Shown here: one piece after another, positions 23,679-37,143 of the stretch
Numbering within the stretch: position 1 is the stretch's first letter
Layout: the number at the start of each line of letters is the position of its first letter
Origin: Ficedula albicollis
Taxonomy: Eukaryota > Chordata > Aves > Passeriformes > Muscicapidae
DNA length: 64,000 nt
Reading direction: 5' to 3'
NCBI RefSeq assembly: GCF_000247815.1
Contig: NC_021675.1
Location: 64,834,460-64,898,459, forward strand
Translations under genes and position numbers: made by a program
Notes under the pieces: generated by a model
What the model was told of the DNA's origin: nothing
The model's database searches: none
The model's input: the letters and a program-made list of their open reading frames with translations, nothing else

Positions 23679-23866
23679 GTGCTTTGAGTGGCCTGGTCTA
23701 GTGGAAGGTGTCCCTGCTGATGGCAGGGGGGTTGGAACTAGGTGGTCTTTAAGGTCCCCTTCCAACCCAAACCATTCTGTGACTCTGTGGGTTGGAACTA
23801 GGTGGTCTTTAAGGTCCGTGGTCTTTAAGGTCCCCTTCCAACCCAAACCATTCTGTGACTCTGTGA
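23679..23866 (+). mobile_element. CR1 LINE 3' end, sense, with internally duplicated tail
   Basis: This short CR1 3' end starts GTGCTTTGAGTGGCCTGGTC and contains TAGTGGAAGGTGTCCCTGC and GGGGTTGGAACTAGGTGGTC. The terminal block (GGTTGGAACTAGGTGGTC through the ACTCTGTG tail) then repeats immediately, and within the second copy GTGGTCTTTAAGGTCC is doubled again. Low divergence marks it as one of the younger CR1 copies here. Confidence 0.95.
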
Positions 23867-24281
23867 TAAAAGTCTTTTTTTTCTCTTGGTCACACAAGTA
23901 AATGGCAGAACTTGTTTTGTGACAGGTTCCTCTCTGGCTTAAAGCACACAGTTCAAAACCCACTCACTAGCTGTTTAAACAGCTAAAGAAAATTCTCTTT
24001 GAGGATTCTGTTTTCATGGTGGGCTTTAATGTGCGATCATCTTTCCCTTTTGAAAACTTATATTAAAAACTCCAACATAATTTTTTTCCTTGCCAATGTC
24101 AATGCAAGAGGAGGAAGAATATTGTCATTTGGATTGCTAATGTGCTATTCTGGGTTGTCATAGCGATAAAATATTATTATTATGTTTGATTTTTATTTAG
24201 GAATTTTCTTAAAAGCTTGAGATTTAAACTGAGCTAACAAATTTTCTCAAGTGATCGGTGTCATACTCTGGACAAAAAGAT

Positions 24282-24413
24282 GCTTAAATGGAAAAGAACA
24301 ACCAGTTCAGGTGCTCTTTCATCTTTCTGATAATTTCATGTTTCGAAGACGCCTAAATGGAAAAGAACAACCAGTTCAGGTGCTCTTTCATCTTTCTGAT
24401 AATTTTACGTTTC
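24282..24413 (+). repeat. 69-bp unit tandemly duplicated
   Basis: Two units at offset 69 share the core TAAATGGAAAAGAACAACCA through CATCTTTCTGATAATTT. I count three substitutions (C/T at the third base and two in the last ten bases). Confidence 0.95.
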
Positions 24414-27400
24414 CCCTTGATGCTACTGTCCTTAATAGAGACATCCTGAAGCTGGTTCAGCTAATCAATACATTTATGCAACAGTCAGGAGCTGCCATAT
24501 GGCGACATTCTCCTCTGAGCCTGTTCCTGACTCCTGGCTGGGTCTATTTCTGGATTTACTGAGAATCCTCTGAGAATAACAGCTGGGTGTAAAATGATAG
24601 CCTGAGGGTGCTGTCCAACACACACTTCAGATTTTGGATTATTTATATATTTAGGCAGATAGTGGTAAAGTGGAACTCTCTGCCTTATGGTTTCTGATTC
24701 TAGAAAGCAAGGTTTTGGAGTTTTATTTTTTGTCTTATTTGGGGTATTTTGGGGTTTTTTGTTGATCTTTTTTCGTTGTTTGTTTTGGTTTTTTACAGGC
24801 TCACCAAATGCTCTGACTGAGGCAGTGGGGCAGCAGCCTGGAGGAACTTGTTCGTGATATAGGCACATCTACAAAATTAACCTGCTGACACATGGAATTG
24901 TGGGCTTCAGGTGCTTGTCTTTGGTGCTGAGCATATTTTATATACTGAGACTGCTGGAGACTAAATTTTTTGATTTATCCAAGGGGAATTCCTGGAGAAG
25001 ATGGTGGACGTGTCTCCCTGACCTCAATGACCCCTGTTTAAACTCTTCAGGTGTGTTATTGCTCTGTTGCATTGGCTCCCTTGCTGATTTCTGCACATAC
25101 AAAGAGTAGCAAAGTACAAACTAATTCTCCCTGTGTTTGGATGCAGCTGAAAACCACTTATTTCCAGACCTTCTTAGAGCTGCTTGTGTCACTTCCTTCA
25201 TCACACGCTGTTCAAGACTGTGGCCAAAGGAAGTGGATTGCAGATTTTGTCCCTCATTCTGTGTTATGCCAACATTCCATGGAAAGTGAACTGGTTTGCA
25301 GCTCACTCCTGGTGCCACTCAGCCCGTGGGGTTTGTTCCCAGACCGTGTGCATTTCTCCAATCTCAGATTTCAAGGTTCACAGCACATATGAACCAACAG
25401 CCCCAAATGTCTGTCTTTGGTCTGGGAAAGCATTGTCAGAAAGGGAGGAATTGCTTGCAATTGACTCTGCAAAAGGCTTCAAATAATCCCGAATTATTCA
25501 CCTTCTGAGATCTTTTAAAAGTCCCTCCAACTGAGGCCAAATTTTTCCAACTGGATGAGCAGCATGGGGTGAAGAAATGAGGAAGAGGAGGAAGCAGGCT
25601 TTGCAAACAGCAGAGCAGATTAGTCCAGATGAGGGTCCCCACAAGTTTCTTGGTGCTCAGTGGCTGAGCTGCTCACAGCCCTTCTGTGAGGATGCAAGCT
25701 GCTCTGGGGCACTTGTGATGGGGTGCTGCTGGTGGCTCTGGATTTCTGCCCCCTGAGGAATGTGTGATGGCACGGTGACCATTGATGTGCTTCATTCCAG
25801 CTGTGCACAAGCCCCATTTCAGCCCAGGACCTTCTCACATTTCTAATTGCTTTCAAGACTGAAGCTGTAGGCACCACCCATGAATGATTCACATTTCTAG
25901 AGGCAATTGTTCCCATAAAAGAATGAGTTATATTTTGTACATAGAAGTGAATGACCCTATGGAGAGTAAAATATTTTCCTAGCCAGTTTATTTCTATGCC
26001 GGAAAACAACCCTAAGACTAACTTATCCAAGGATTTCCAGATACAACTTCCAACCGATTTTAAAAGTAAGATGGAATTTCCAGGCAGACAGAGGCCAAAG
26101 GATGTTTTTATCTAACTGTTCACTGGTACCAGAGAGATGTGCATGGAGAAAACAGCCTATAGGATGTCTTGATAGGGTCTCATAGTCAGTTTTGTGGCCT
26201 ACCATTAGTGGAAAGAAATACCTGAAGTTCAATAACATCTACTGCCACTTCCCTTTCTTAGTGCAGAAGGTAAAAAGTGAGAGGAGCTGTTAAATGGTTT
26301 CTTGCAGACCTTTGAAGATTTATGCTGGAAAGTGTTTTGATGTTTATAAGGTGCTCTCAGTCACCACAGGTGGTGTAGGAGTGATGGGTATTTTAGTGCT
26401 GATGCTGAGAAGTTGCAGGAATTATTTCAGTGTGGTCATGGCATTACAGGAGGTGCTGGTATCTCCAGAGGCTAAGCAGTGCAGTCAGGAGTTCCTGGAC
26501 ATATTCATGATATTATTCATAAAACAGGGACATGGGGTTTGAGATGGGTATTTTATTTTGGCTGTGTCCCCACCACCTTCTGGAATCCAATTCTTGCTTT
26601 GGCCTGGATGCTGTCTCCTGTCTCTGTAAATAATGTAGCCTTTTGGGAGTGCAGGTCAGGGCCAGACTGAGCACCTGGATAATATTGTAATTACCATTCT
26701 CAGAGGATGTTACAGCCTCCACCTTATTCACCTGCGTGACCCAGACATTAAGCTTCCTGCACATGTAAATAATCAAACAGAATAAAAACAATGCAGTTGA
26801 TTCAGATCCCATGAATGGGATCAGTCATAAGGTCATCCCCATTCCTGACTTTCAGGGAAGGATGGAGCCCAGCCCCTGTCAGTCTTCCCTCAAAGAAGAC
26901 AGAATTAGCCCACAGAATTATCCATCTTCAAGGTGAATTCTGAATTTGCTGCTCTGCTTCTTCTTCTGGTTGCTTCTGATACAGTGACGAAAGAACAAAT
27001 CAGTGAAAAATGCAGTTAATTTTTTTTTTTTTTTAAGATTGTAGTTAACCTCATGTTAACCCAGAAAACACTCCATCTTAAATGACCAGTGCCTGCCCAA
27101 ACTTGGGATCAAATAGGCACCTTCTCCATAGGGGGAGAGGAGGCCCTGGGGAACAAAGTCTAAGATCCACTCAAAGGTCCAGGCAGGAGCAAACAGAGAT
27201 GAGACTGCAGACAGGACTGTCACCAGCTGAGGATGGTGTTGATGTGCCTGGGCTGAGCTGGAATGGGGTCCTGGGACATAGCAAGAGTGTGGTGAGGTTT
27301 TAGGGGAAGCTGGGCGGGGACTTTAACACCTATTTATGCCCTTAGGACCTTGACTGTGTCTGCTATTTTCTTTGCATTTCATAAATTAACTTCACAAGAC

Positions 27401-29314
27401 CAAAAGATAGGGAGCAGCACCTTGGGAAAGTAATCAGGAATGTGCATTCAGAGGTGTCAGCTTGTTAAAAACTCTGAGCTTAGCAGCCCTTGAGGGGAGG
27501 GGGAACCAAGGAAGAGAAATCATTGAACCAAGCCGCTGTTCAAGGAGCTTTCTGCCATGCATAGCAGTTTATGGGCCTCAAGTAGCCTTGAAGAAAGTCA
27601 CCTGTAAGTTCTGTAATTGATTTCAGCAAGTGTAAATTTGAGGCTATATGTTTAGAGACTCTGTTAGGAAGAGATTTTGCAATTCCCTTTGAAACCAGCA
27701 CTTTGGTGTGATGAGGACTTTCATCATTGCTGGATGTTTATTCAGAACAAGAACAACAGTTACATACTGGATGAGTATGACTGACCACATAAGAGGGTCT
27801 GTCCCTGGCTGTTTCATGGCTAAAATCCAAATATAGCTTCATCCCATATATCTGCCCATGTAAACACAGACACCTTGCTAGCATGTGTGAGTTAGGAATG
27901 AACTTGTCATGGGCTCTTTTCATAATAAATGGAGGCAGAGACAAATCTATGACTCATATCTTGGTGAGCTGAACTAATATCTGGAGGGAGAAGAAAGCTT
28001 TGCTTTGCTCAGATTACTGCTTTTTATGGGCATAGACAGGCTGGCATCTATGTATTTCCTACACCTAAACCAAAGTCAGATAGACCCAGGCTGGAAAGAC
28101 GGTTCTTCTTGCCTTCTTTCCTCACCTATTAAATTATACACATTATGATTGTCTCCATGCAGGGAGGGGAGGTTTGATTATGCCCAAATACCAGTTCTGC
28201 CCATGGGACCAGCATGTGGCACCCATGGTTTGAAGTTCATTTTCTCCCTTTGAATGGAATCCCAAGTCCAGATTTCTCTAGCATGGATGGTGAGGAAAGT
28301 GTGCCTTAAATGTGTGTAAAATGGCTCAGGACATTTACTGGAGCCTCCACTTGCAAAGAGACACGTGCCTTGGAAATTTTAACTGGGTATATTAAGAGAC
28401 ATCATGTGACAAAGACTTTTTAAAGCTGGTTTAACCTCCCATTAGTGCATATTAATTCTTAGTAAACCAAGTAAAAGGTGCTCTTAGAGCCAGGAGGATC
28501 AACACAGCGCTGATTTCTTTTCTGTTTGCTCATTCAGAGCACATTTCCAAGAAAATCCTTAGGGCCCAACTATTTTATTGCCCAGAGGGCTTTAATCTGG
28601 GGATGGTTAAGAGCCTTCCAGGCCACAAAGCAACTGGATCTCCTGATGTGACTGCATTAATAGCACTGATGGGAGAACACTAATCCAAGAAATGTGAGCT
28701 GTGGGCGGGAGACACAAGCCAGAGCTCTATAGTTGGTACAAGTGTAGGTGTTCAGCCCAGACAAAAATGTAGAAGTGTGCCTGTGCTGCCTTTGGATATA
28801 GGGCCCTCGTGGGGTGTCCTGAATGAAACACCACAAAGCTTTGCTCAGAGTCTAAATCTGCACTTTCATAATAATGAGAGAAAATATCCTTCCCCAGTAA
28901 AGGTGTGTTCTGTTTTCTGACAGTCAAAGCAGTGAAACAAGTTTCCCAATTGGCAGCAAAATGAGATACTCTAATTTCCGAAGTGTTTGGGCAGTTTGAA
29001 GGGCTTGGCAGACAGTGGAAGCTTTCCCAAAGCTGGAGGCCAGAATGCTGTTTGGCTGTGTGAAAGTTTTCCCTGCATCCTCTCGTGCCCCCAGAACTGA
29101 CCCTGTGCCCAGGGAGGCTGGTGGAGGTCTGGTCCATGTCCTCTTGGGGAAAAACAGCAGCCAGAAGTGGAAAAACACCTGTACTGAGCCCAGGCAGCCA
29201 GAGCTGCCAGTCTGAATGCGTCCAGTTAGGAATTAAAAGCCCCAGCTGACATCCTGTGGTGCCAGTAATATTTCTTTTAGTCAGACTCATCATATGAACT
29301 GCATTAGCTCTACT

Positions 29315-29450
29315 AATTTTCATCAGCCTGCTGTGTGGGTACTTGCTTTGCTATGCATTTCTGTGAATGAAAAGCTGTTTTGGGTCCACCAATTTCCATC
29401 AGTGCACTGTCTGGGTACTCACTTTGATGCACACTGCTGTGAGTGAAATC
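29315..29450 (+). repeat. Diverged tandem repeat, about 76-bp unit
   Basis: Two related units start AATTTTCATCAGCC (29315) and AATTTCCATCAGTGC (29391). They share CTGGGTACT, CTTTG, ATGCA and TGAATGAAA/TGAGTGAAA blocks. They are more diverged than the other duplications in this window, so this is an older event. Confidence 0.7.
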
Positions 29451-30198
29451 TCAGCAGAACACCAATTCCAGCATTCCTGACTACTGGCACTGCTTGTAAC
29501 TTGTATCTGAGTTTAGTCCCAGTTCAGACCTGGCACATCACCTTTGCCTTGAACAAAAATACAGATGCAAGCACTTTCTGTTCTTCCAGTTGGATTTCTT
29601 GACCCAGGTTTCTCAGCTCGAGGGTTTCTTTTTCTTTTACTCTTCTTGCCTTCTTTTTTTCTTCTCTTTCTGAGTTACATGGGATTTATTTCTCATTTAT
29701 TAAGTTACAGATGAGAAGCAAAGGCAATTTCTGCTGATCAGTTACATTCTCTCCTTATTATGTATTTGGTTTTCAATCTCTTTAGTCCAACTTTGCCATA
29801 GATTGCATGATGCTGTTCAGAAAAATAAATTAATCAAGCCACATGGCCAAAAGCTTCCTAATGTATTTGCTAGCAAACATTTCCCCATGGTTATGGCTGG
29901 TGCAGGCAATGATGGTGTTGCTGTTTGTTATTGGTTGTTGGAAATCAGCTGGTTTCACAAAGGGTGTTACTGTGAACCTGGTAGTTCTAAAAAACTGTGA
30001 ATTGAAAGCAGCCTGTCTGATCTTCAGCACTGATGGGTGGTTTTGGTTATCTCTGGGCTGGTGTGCAGTTGGAAAGTGAGTAATTATGTAATCATAGCCA
30101 GCCCACCTTTGGTCAGAGCTGCATCTTGCACTACAGACAAAGCCCTGCTTGAAAGTGGAGGGTGAGACCAAATAGGCACTGGAAAACACTGAGAACAG

Positions 30199-30450
30199 GA
30201 AGGGACCTTTTAACTGAAAGAGGATGAATTTAGATTACATTTAAGGAAAAAGTTTTTTGCAATCAGGGCGCTGAAACACAGGAACAGTTTTGTCAGAGAG
30301 GTGAGAGATAACCCCTGCCTGAGAACATTCAAGGACCTTGGTTGCTCTGAGAAACCTGATCTCACTGGAGATGTCCCTGCTCAGTGCAGGGGGTTGGACT
30401 AAATGACCTTTAAATGTTCCTTGTAACTCCAATTACTGTGTGATCCAATC
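30199..30450 (+). mobile_element. CR1 LINE 3' fragment, sense
   Basis: The CR1 order is visible but degraded: AACTGAAAGAGGATGAATTTAG, a TTAGGAAGAAATTCTT equivalent (TTTAAGGAAAAAGTTTTTTG), CAGAGAGGTGAGAGATAACCCC (equivalent to GAGGTTGTGGATGCCCC), GGGGGTTGGACTAAATGACC and TTTAAATGTTCCTTGTAACTCC. A worn octamer tail follows. There is no coding content. Confidence 0.85.
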
Positions 30451-30973
30451 TAGAGGCAAAAGTGGGTCTCAGTGGCCTGTGTTTCACTAGTAAAGAGTTT
30501 GCTGGGAGCCTCCTGCCACTGTTCTCCTTCGAGTGCCACTGGGAATTGTGCTGTGCTTGTCACTGTGTGGTTGCTGGAAAGGGTTTGGGTGGTGTGGCTT
30601 GCAGATGTGTGACCATTTTTATTTTTATTTGTCATGTAAAGGATCACATCACCTGGATCAGCAGAGTTTGCTCAAAGTCAATCAATTAGAAGCCAATGCA
30701 GCTGCCCAGATTTCTGTCAGCTGAAGATATGACAGATAATTTCTTCTGCCAACTGGAAGAAAATTCAAATTATCTTATGCTCATCCTGGGCTTCCCAGCG
30801 TGGATGCTGTTGCAAACCTCACTGCTCCCTTCAGTTCAGCTGGTATTTCTGTTCCCTGGTGCACAGTGCACTCCAGGAGTATCTGCTGCCTGAGCCAACT
30901 GAGTAACCCAGTGCTGGTGTAGGACCCTGGGGGAGACTCAGAGCAGATTACAACTAGAAAATATGAAAAAAAA

Positions 30974-31077
30974 GAATCACTAAATAGAACAACCTTCATT
31001 TGGTAATTAATTAGTAGACAATTACTGAATCACTAAATAGAACAGCCTTCATTTGGTAATTAATTAGTAGACAATTA
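30974..31077 (+). repeat. 53-bp unit tandemly duplicated
   Basis: Units at 30974 and 31027 share GAATCACTAAATAGAACA and CCTTCATTTGGTAATTAATT with one substitution (A/G). A further partial copy of AATTAATTAGTAGACAA follows to 31090. Confidence 0.95.
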
Positions 31078-33321
31078 ATTAGTAGACAAGTCCCTCAAAG
31101 AAAGAAATCAGCCTATGTGTGTACATGTACATGCACCTCTTTCTCTCTCATTATACATATGTGCAGTTATTTTAGTCACATAAGCCATGTATACAGCTAA
31201 ATTTATCCTCCTATGAGTCTGTTTTGCTCCCTGAGCAGACAGAAAGTCTCAGATTGTGAGAGACTGTGGAACATCTGCAACCTCATTTCCTCAGTGCTTT
31301 GCCAGGTGGCCTGGGGTAAAGAGACACAGTCCAGGGGCTGCTTTTGGTACCTAAGGAAAAGTCAGTCCCAGGCACCATAAAAGCTGTGTAGAGACAGGGC
31401 ATTTCCAGAACTACTTCCTCAGTGAGACTTTTTTGGGACTTCATGGGAGTCTGACAGCATGGGTGCTCATGTTGTCAGTTTTCCCAGAGGAGAACACTCA
31501 CCCAGGGAGTGGGAAACAACCATGGTCTGTCTAAAGGAGCACAAAAGTACAGCTATTTTAATGTAACCCAGTGACTGGAATCTTTGCAGAAAGCAAGGAC
31601 TATGCAGAACATATTTGTTGGTGTACTGGTCCCCCTGTTATGGCATGCACTATGGCATTTTGCAAGGAGTTTAAAAATATTTGAAATGGGTATTGATAAA
31701 TAAACTAAAATTACTTGGAAAAATATGTTAAAAATCCTGAAAGCCTTAGTTTCTGTTCATGCTTAGCCAATCAGTCTTTACAATCACATCACAGAGTGGG
31801 GAAATGTGTTTTTAATATCCAACAGAATTGTTAATATATTTCTTTGACATTGCCTTGAGGACCAGGCTGAGGACTCCAGTTTCCACTGGGATCACTGAGT
31901 TATGGGAACACAGTAGTCAGTGCACTTTAAAGTGCATAAGAACCATCTCATGCTGACAGCTCCCCAAAAGCCTCTGTTAGTGGGGGATTATTGAACAGGG
32001 ATGTTTCTGGAAGCAAGACACAGCAATAGGAACCATCTGAGTATTTGTCAGAATTTTTTATGAATGAAACTGGCAAAAAAATTCACTGGAAAAATTTGGG
32101 GGAAACTCTGAAGTTGGTAGTACAGCCAGGAATAAGAACTGCATGGTCAACCAGAAGTGTAAATATCTTGATAAAATATATTGTAATGCAGCCAAATGCA
32201 GTACACACATGGGGAAAAGAGAAAAAAATTAGTTCAGAATTATCCAAAGGCCATTGTGGAAAACTCATCAGACTGAGTTCTGTTCTCATGGCTTATCCAA
32301 GGGGTTAGTAGGGACCAGAAACACTTTAAATACGGAGGTAATTCTACCCAAACAATATAAAAACATACTCAGTGTTGGTGCCCATAATTGACAGAAATAC
32401 CATTACAATGATTTGAGGACTAATGAAAATACCTCCACAGGCAAAACACCTGGGACATCCAAAGTGCTCTGTTCAGCAAGCCCTAAGGAAGTGAGGTGGT
32501 TGAATTGGTCACAACATCCACTCATGAAGTAACTATCAAATTCTAAATGTTCTCTCAGTTTATGGAGAACATTTTAGTGAGTGTCTAAGTGCTGAAGCCA
32601 GATGGTTTTAAGCTGATGATGAAGTCTGAGTTTTAGCAGCAAAGATAACTAACCCTTAAAGCAAAAAGTGGCAAGAGAAACAGCCATTTCTCCATCTCAA
32701 ATTGTCTTCATATCACGATTAGTGGCCTTTCTAGAAACAGAAAAGTACTCTGGTATTGCACAAATGAAAATCCTCATCCCAATATAACATAACTGTGAGA
32801 AATGCAGTGTCCTGTGAGAAAAGTTATGCAAATTGATTCAAAAGCCCTTTTCTTTCCTTGAAACCCTGTGAGCAAAATTGCACATTGGACTATTTCAGGT
32901 TGAGCTATTTAAACTCTGAATATTTTGTGCTAACAAGTTTTCCTGAATAGCATCAACTAGACATGCGACAAAGGCTGTGAAGGTATCCAAGGACACATCT
33001 ACATCTTCAGGCACAAACAGATGTCTGTGAAATGTTGATTTGGTGTCTGGCTTTCCAGCACACACCAATTGTAATGGAACTGGAAATTCTGCATTTAGCC
33101 ACAGGATGGGTTGTAGGTATCCCAGTACCTCAAATCCCCTGAGTAATTGCTCACAATATCCAGTGTGAACTAATCAAGCCACTGCTAGAATCAAATGTAA
33201 TTGGAGCAGCCCACTAATCAAGCTCTGGATTTCACAGGACTTGAAAGAGATTGTGGCCTTCATGAGGGCTGCAAGGAGACTGCAATGGCAGAATTAATGT
33301 TTATGTGTTCCCCTTGCTAAA

Positions 33322-33415
33322 TGATTCTGTAATTCGATGGTTGGACAATCCTAAAGATCTTTTCCAACTTTAAAGATTCTCTGATTCTGTGATTTTCTAG
33401 GATTCTCTGATTTCT
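33322..33415 (+). mobile_element. Degraded CR1 3' tail, sense
   Basis: TGATTCTGTAATTCGATGGT, GGACAATCCTAAAGATCTTT, TCCAACTTTAAAGATTCTC and GATTCTGTGATTTTCTAG recall the last part of CR1 with its GATTCTRT octamers. Only the tail remains. The element body upstream is not recognisable. Confidence 0.6.
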
Positions 33416-34667
33416 TGTGTCTGGCTCCTGAATGGACTCTTACAGTCTAGTTTTTCATTTCAGTTTCAGAATAATTTGCATGTAGAGTTTGAAGCACTGC
33501 ATTTTACCAGCCTAAAAGAAGACAATCGCCCTATTGCAAGGAGTTTCTTCTGTGCCATCAGTGGAGAGTTTGAACAATTTTTTTATTTGAGATGCCTGGC
33601 TCGAGCCAAAGGTGAAGCAGGATCCATCTCCTGGCCAAGTGGCCAGGCTGGGAGGGCCAGCAGAGCAGCATGTGCTCTCCTGGCTCAGCAGCAGGTAAGA
33701 CAATCCTGGGACACTGCAGGAGGTGAGGGGCACAGGAGATCAGGGATGGGAGGGGGTGCCCGAGGTGTCCTGAGAGGAGACAGTGAGCACACAGTCTGCA
33801 GGGAGAGGGGCTGGGGCTGAGATCAGCTGCTGGTTTTGGGGTGGCACAGGAGCACAGGGCAGGGCAGACACAGCCTCAGATCCTCTGTGCACCAAGCTCA
33901 GGCTGAGGCTGCAAGGCCATGCTTCAAATGAAGGCAGAGAGTATTTAGCACCTTCCCATGCCAAGAACCTCACTGTTGATCCTCCAAAGTCTTTTCTACC
34001 CAGCCAAGTCAGCTTGTGCTTGGGAGAGATTTAATATCAAACACAGTGTGAAATTCAATCTCTCCTGTTAGATGAGCTCTGACAATGGAGCTGCCATGTG
34101 CTTGGTGGGTCATGTCAACCTTAATTTACTGCCCCTGGGTGCTGTGGAAATGTCTCAGGACTGTCACACTCCCACACTGCTGAGCTCTTGGCTTGTACAC
34201 AGTGACCAGGCAGAAGGTAATCACAGGAACAGGGCCTTTTAGAGGGGGAGAAAAGCATTCAAAAGCATCCAAGGCCACCCTCCAGTATTACTAGACCTGT
34301 TTAAATTTGTGTGGACTGGTACATTACTGACAACACAGCAAGACACCACGTGACAAAAAAAATAAGAATTAGTGAAAGAGGAATGCTTGGAATATTCAAG
34401 GAAAAGAGGAGAGAGGAAAGAAGCATTATATTTAATTTATAATGTGGGAAGAAGGCAAGTGAAAAAATGTCAGATGACCCCTCCTTGAGTGTCAAATCCA
34501 CTTAGACCATAAGAAAGGAGGTTAACTTCTTTTACACATACACAAAACTTCAGTATTCTTTTTACTTTCAGTAATAATAAAAAAGGGAAATAGTCAATAG
34601 CATCTTTCATCTGAGTTTCAATATCTTTCTCCTGCCCTAACCCAGGCATTATTGCTGCTGTTTGGTT

Positions 34668-34909
34668 CAGGCTGCTCTTCCTACGGTTTACAGAATTACA
34701 GCACATATGAGGTTAATTCTGCAATTTTAGTTCCACTTCCCACTGACCATTTTTTTCTTGTGTTTCAAACAGTGCAAGCAAAGAGAATCAGGCTGTTCTT
34801 CCTACAGTTTATAGAATTACAGCACATATGAGGTTAATTCTGCAATTTTAGTTCCACTTCCCACTGACCATTTTTTTCTTGTGTTTCAAACAGTGCAAGC
34901 AAAGAGACA
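34668..34909 (+). repeat. 121-bp unit tandemly duplicated
   Basis: Two head-to-tail units (34668-34788 and 34789-34909) start CAGGCTG(C/T)TCTTCCTAC and end GTGCAAGCAAAGAGA. They differ at about three positions near the start and at the final bases. Confidence 0.97.
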
Positions 34910-35630
34910 TTGTTTTGCTTGTAGGAGCCCAGCATTAAGAAATCAGAACTGAAATGGCAGGACTCCCTCATTAAAGATGAAATACAGATGCTGTATGGTG
35001 CAGTTTGTAGGCAGACTGTGCAAGTAAAACTCCCTGAGCCTGTGTAAGCTCCAGAGCCCAAGAGGATTTGCCTGTCCCCACACTGCCCCTCTCTGCAGTT
35101 CAGAGATACCTTGTTTTGTTCTCAGTTCTTTGGCATTGGATGAAAGTCCAGTCTATATCAGATTAGTGGTCTGCATGGGAAGATAGATTTAAATAGTTTT
35201 AAGACAGAGGAAATCTTTCTTTCTAAATAAATATCACAAAAGCCAAATAGTCATCAAAATACTGTTTGTGTAGGACAGTGGCCAGTAAAATCATGCATAA
35301 AGGTGCTGAGCCATGCTGTAATTTTACTGAGTTTACTGAGTTTCCTAGCTCAGACCCCTCTGATGCAGCTTGTGGAGGCTTCCCCAGCAGCAGCCAGCAG
35401 GACCTTCTCAAGCACCATTAGCTTGGGGAATGAAACTATGGCTTTTGGGAGGCATGTTCCAGATGGGTCTGCCAGAAATCCAGCTTTCATTCCCTCCTGT
35501 TAATCAGGACAGTGAGGTTTAGCTCCAAGAGGATCTGTCTGGTACACTGCAAGGATCCTTCTCACCCCTGACCTCAGGATTTAAATGCAAAATACATCGG
35601 TGGCTCCTCGGGCACATGTCCTTTGTCCTC

Positions 35631-35720
35631 TCCCTCAGTAACACCCTAACCCCCTGCTACAGGACCTATCCTACCTCCCTCAGTAACACCCTAACCCCCT
35701 GCTACAGGACCTATCCTACC
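35631..35720 (+). repeat. 45-bp unit tandemly duplicated
   Basis: Two apparently identical 45-bp units start TCCCTCAGTAACACCC and end CCTATCCTACC. A single CCCTAACCCC word in each is not evidence of an interstitial telomere repeat. Confidence 0.97.
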
Positions 35721-37143
35721 ATGTGAATTTTGTGGTCCCTTTCTAGATATAAGGACAAGATCAGTGGGTCTGAAAAGCAGCTGTGCCTGTGGCTCTCCAA
35801 TGGTGGGATCTGAACTGCCTCAAGCTGAGCAGGGAATTGAACCAAGGACTCCCACAATCTGTTTTCCCTGCTGTTTCTCAAGTGAAAAGACAATGCTACT
35901 CCCTAGAAATGGCAGGCAGGTCCTGTAAAGAGCAGGGGGATCAGTACTGTGCCAGGAGCAGGACTCTTCAGCTCACTGACAGTAACTCTGCTCTGCAAGG
36001 TGGATGATGTTGAACTGCTCTGTTTGTGAGCCTATCTTCCTAAAAATCAATATAAAGTGAATTTCCCAAGGTGTTGAAGAAAACCTGTGACATTAAGGGC
36101 TCCATTTTGGGGTGAAGTTTTGCATCAGCCTCTAGTTTTCTTGAAACCTCATCAAAAATCATGCAGTGCTCTGGTACAGCACTGCACGAAGTTATACTGG
36201 TGCAACTTCAGGTTGAAAATTCTCTCATGGGCTTTATTCATATAAACATTTGCCTTTCAACCCAGCCTAGTCATGTATGGTCCTACTATGACCACAGACA
36301 GACACCTCCAGATGGCAAATCATCCTCTCCCAAGGGAAACAGCTAAGCTGCTACCTGCCTTTCCCCATGGGCTACAGAGAGGCTGTGTGACTGGTTCTGG
36401 CTAGATGGTTAAGGATGAATTAATTGAATCAGATCTTAAGCCACAGAGCTTTAGTCTCCATAGAAAAGATGCTTTGGGTGGGTGAAAACAGGCTTTTCCC
36501 TAATGCATGCACTCTCCATGCACTCATGGCTGCTCTCTGAGTAGCCCTGGGCCACACTTACGGCTTCTTTGAGCAGGAGAAACTTTAAATGTGAGGGTTA
36601 TGTTCAAAGCTGCTTTCCAGCCTTCCATTTGCCCCACAAACAGTGCTGTACAGTGGAGAAAGGCTCTACTTCTTGTTACAGGATGGCATTATTCTTGCCT
36701 CATTGTCTCTGTTGCTGGGGCAAAGGTTTATGGAAGAGGTGTGCCTGCTGCTCATTTGGCACACAGTTCTGTCAGGCCAAGGAAAGGTCTGATTTTATTA
36801 TCAAAGTGTTCTCTGGCCTCACAAATTGCCAGGTAAAATTCTATAGCTCGTGAGGAAAGCCATACAAAACCATCATAATGGTTCCTTCTGGCTGCTCCAG
36901 AACATTTCCCCCACCTTACATTAACTTCATATATGTTTGATCGCTCTAAGTTCATTTAATTCCAAAGGACAACTGAAATCTTTCTTTCTGAAATCATGCC
37001 TTTAAAGCTCACTCTGAGATGGATGTGCAAAAAGTAGAAATCAGTTTTCCTGATGAGAGTTTACTCAAAGAATCAAGGTACAATGTGTATGAGTTCTTCC
37101 TTACAGGAGCAAGAAATTAACAGAGAAGTGAATGGAAACCCTG

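Larger units (their letters stand above)
23867..30198. other. No gene recognised
   Basis: Noncoding. It contains a 69-bp tandem duplication (24282-24413), a T/G-rich stretch with repeated TTTTGGGGTTT-like words (24718-24797), a T16 run near 27019-27036, a diverged tandem repeat (29315-29450) and a pyrimidine-rich tract at 29618-29675. Open frames at 25620-26030 and 28727-29323 (minus strand) have no recognisable domains and no supporting splice or start context. Confidence 0.55.

Noticed and set aside
35631..35720. CCCTAA words as an interstitial telomere repeat
   Set aside because: There is only one CCCTAA per 45-bp unit. The repetition is of the whole unit, not of the hexamer.
35800..35880. 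tRNA-like GGTTCAATTCC word on the minus strand
   Set aside because: The T-arm stem does not pair properly, and no anticodon arm or acceptor stem can be drawn around it.
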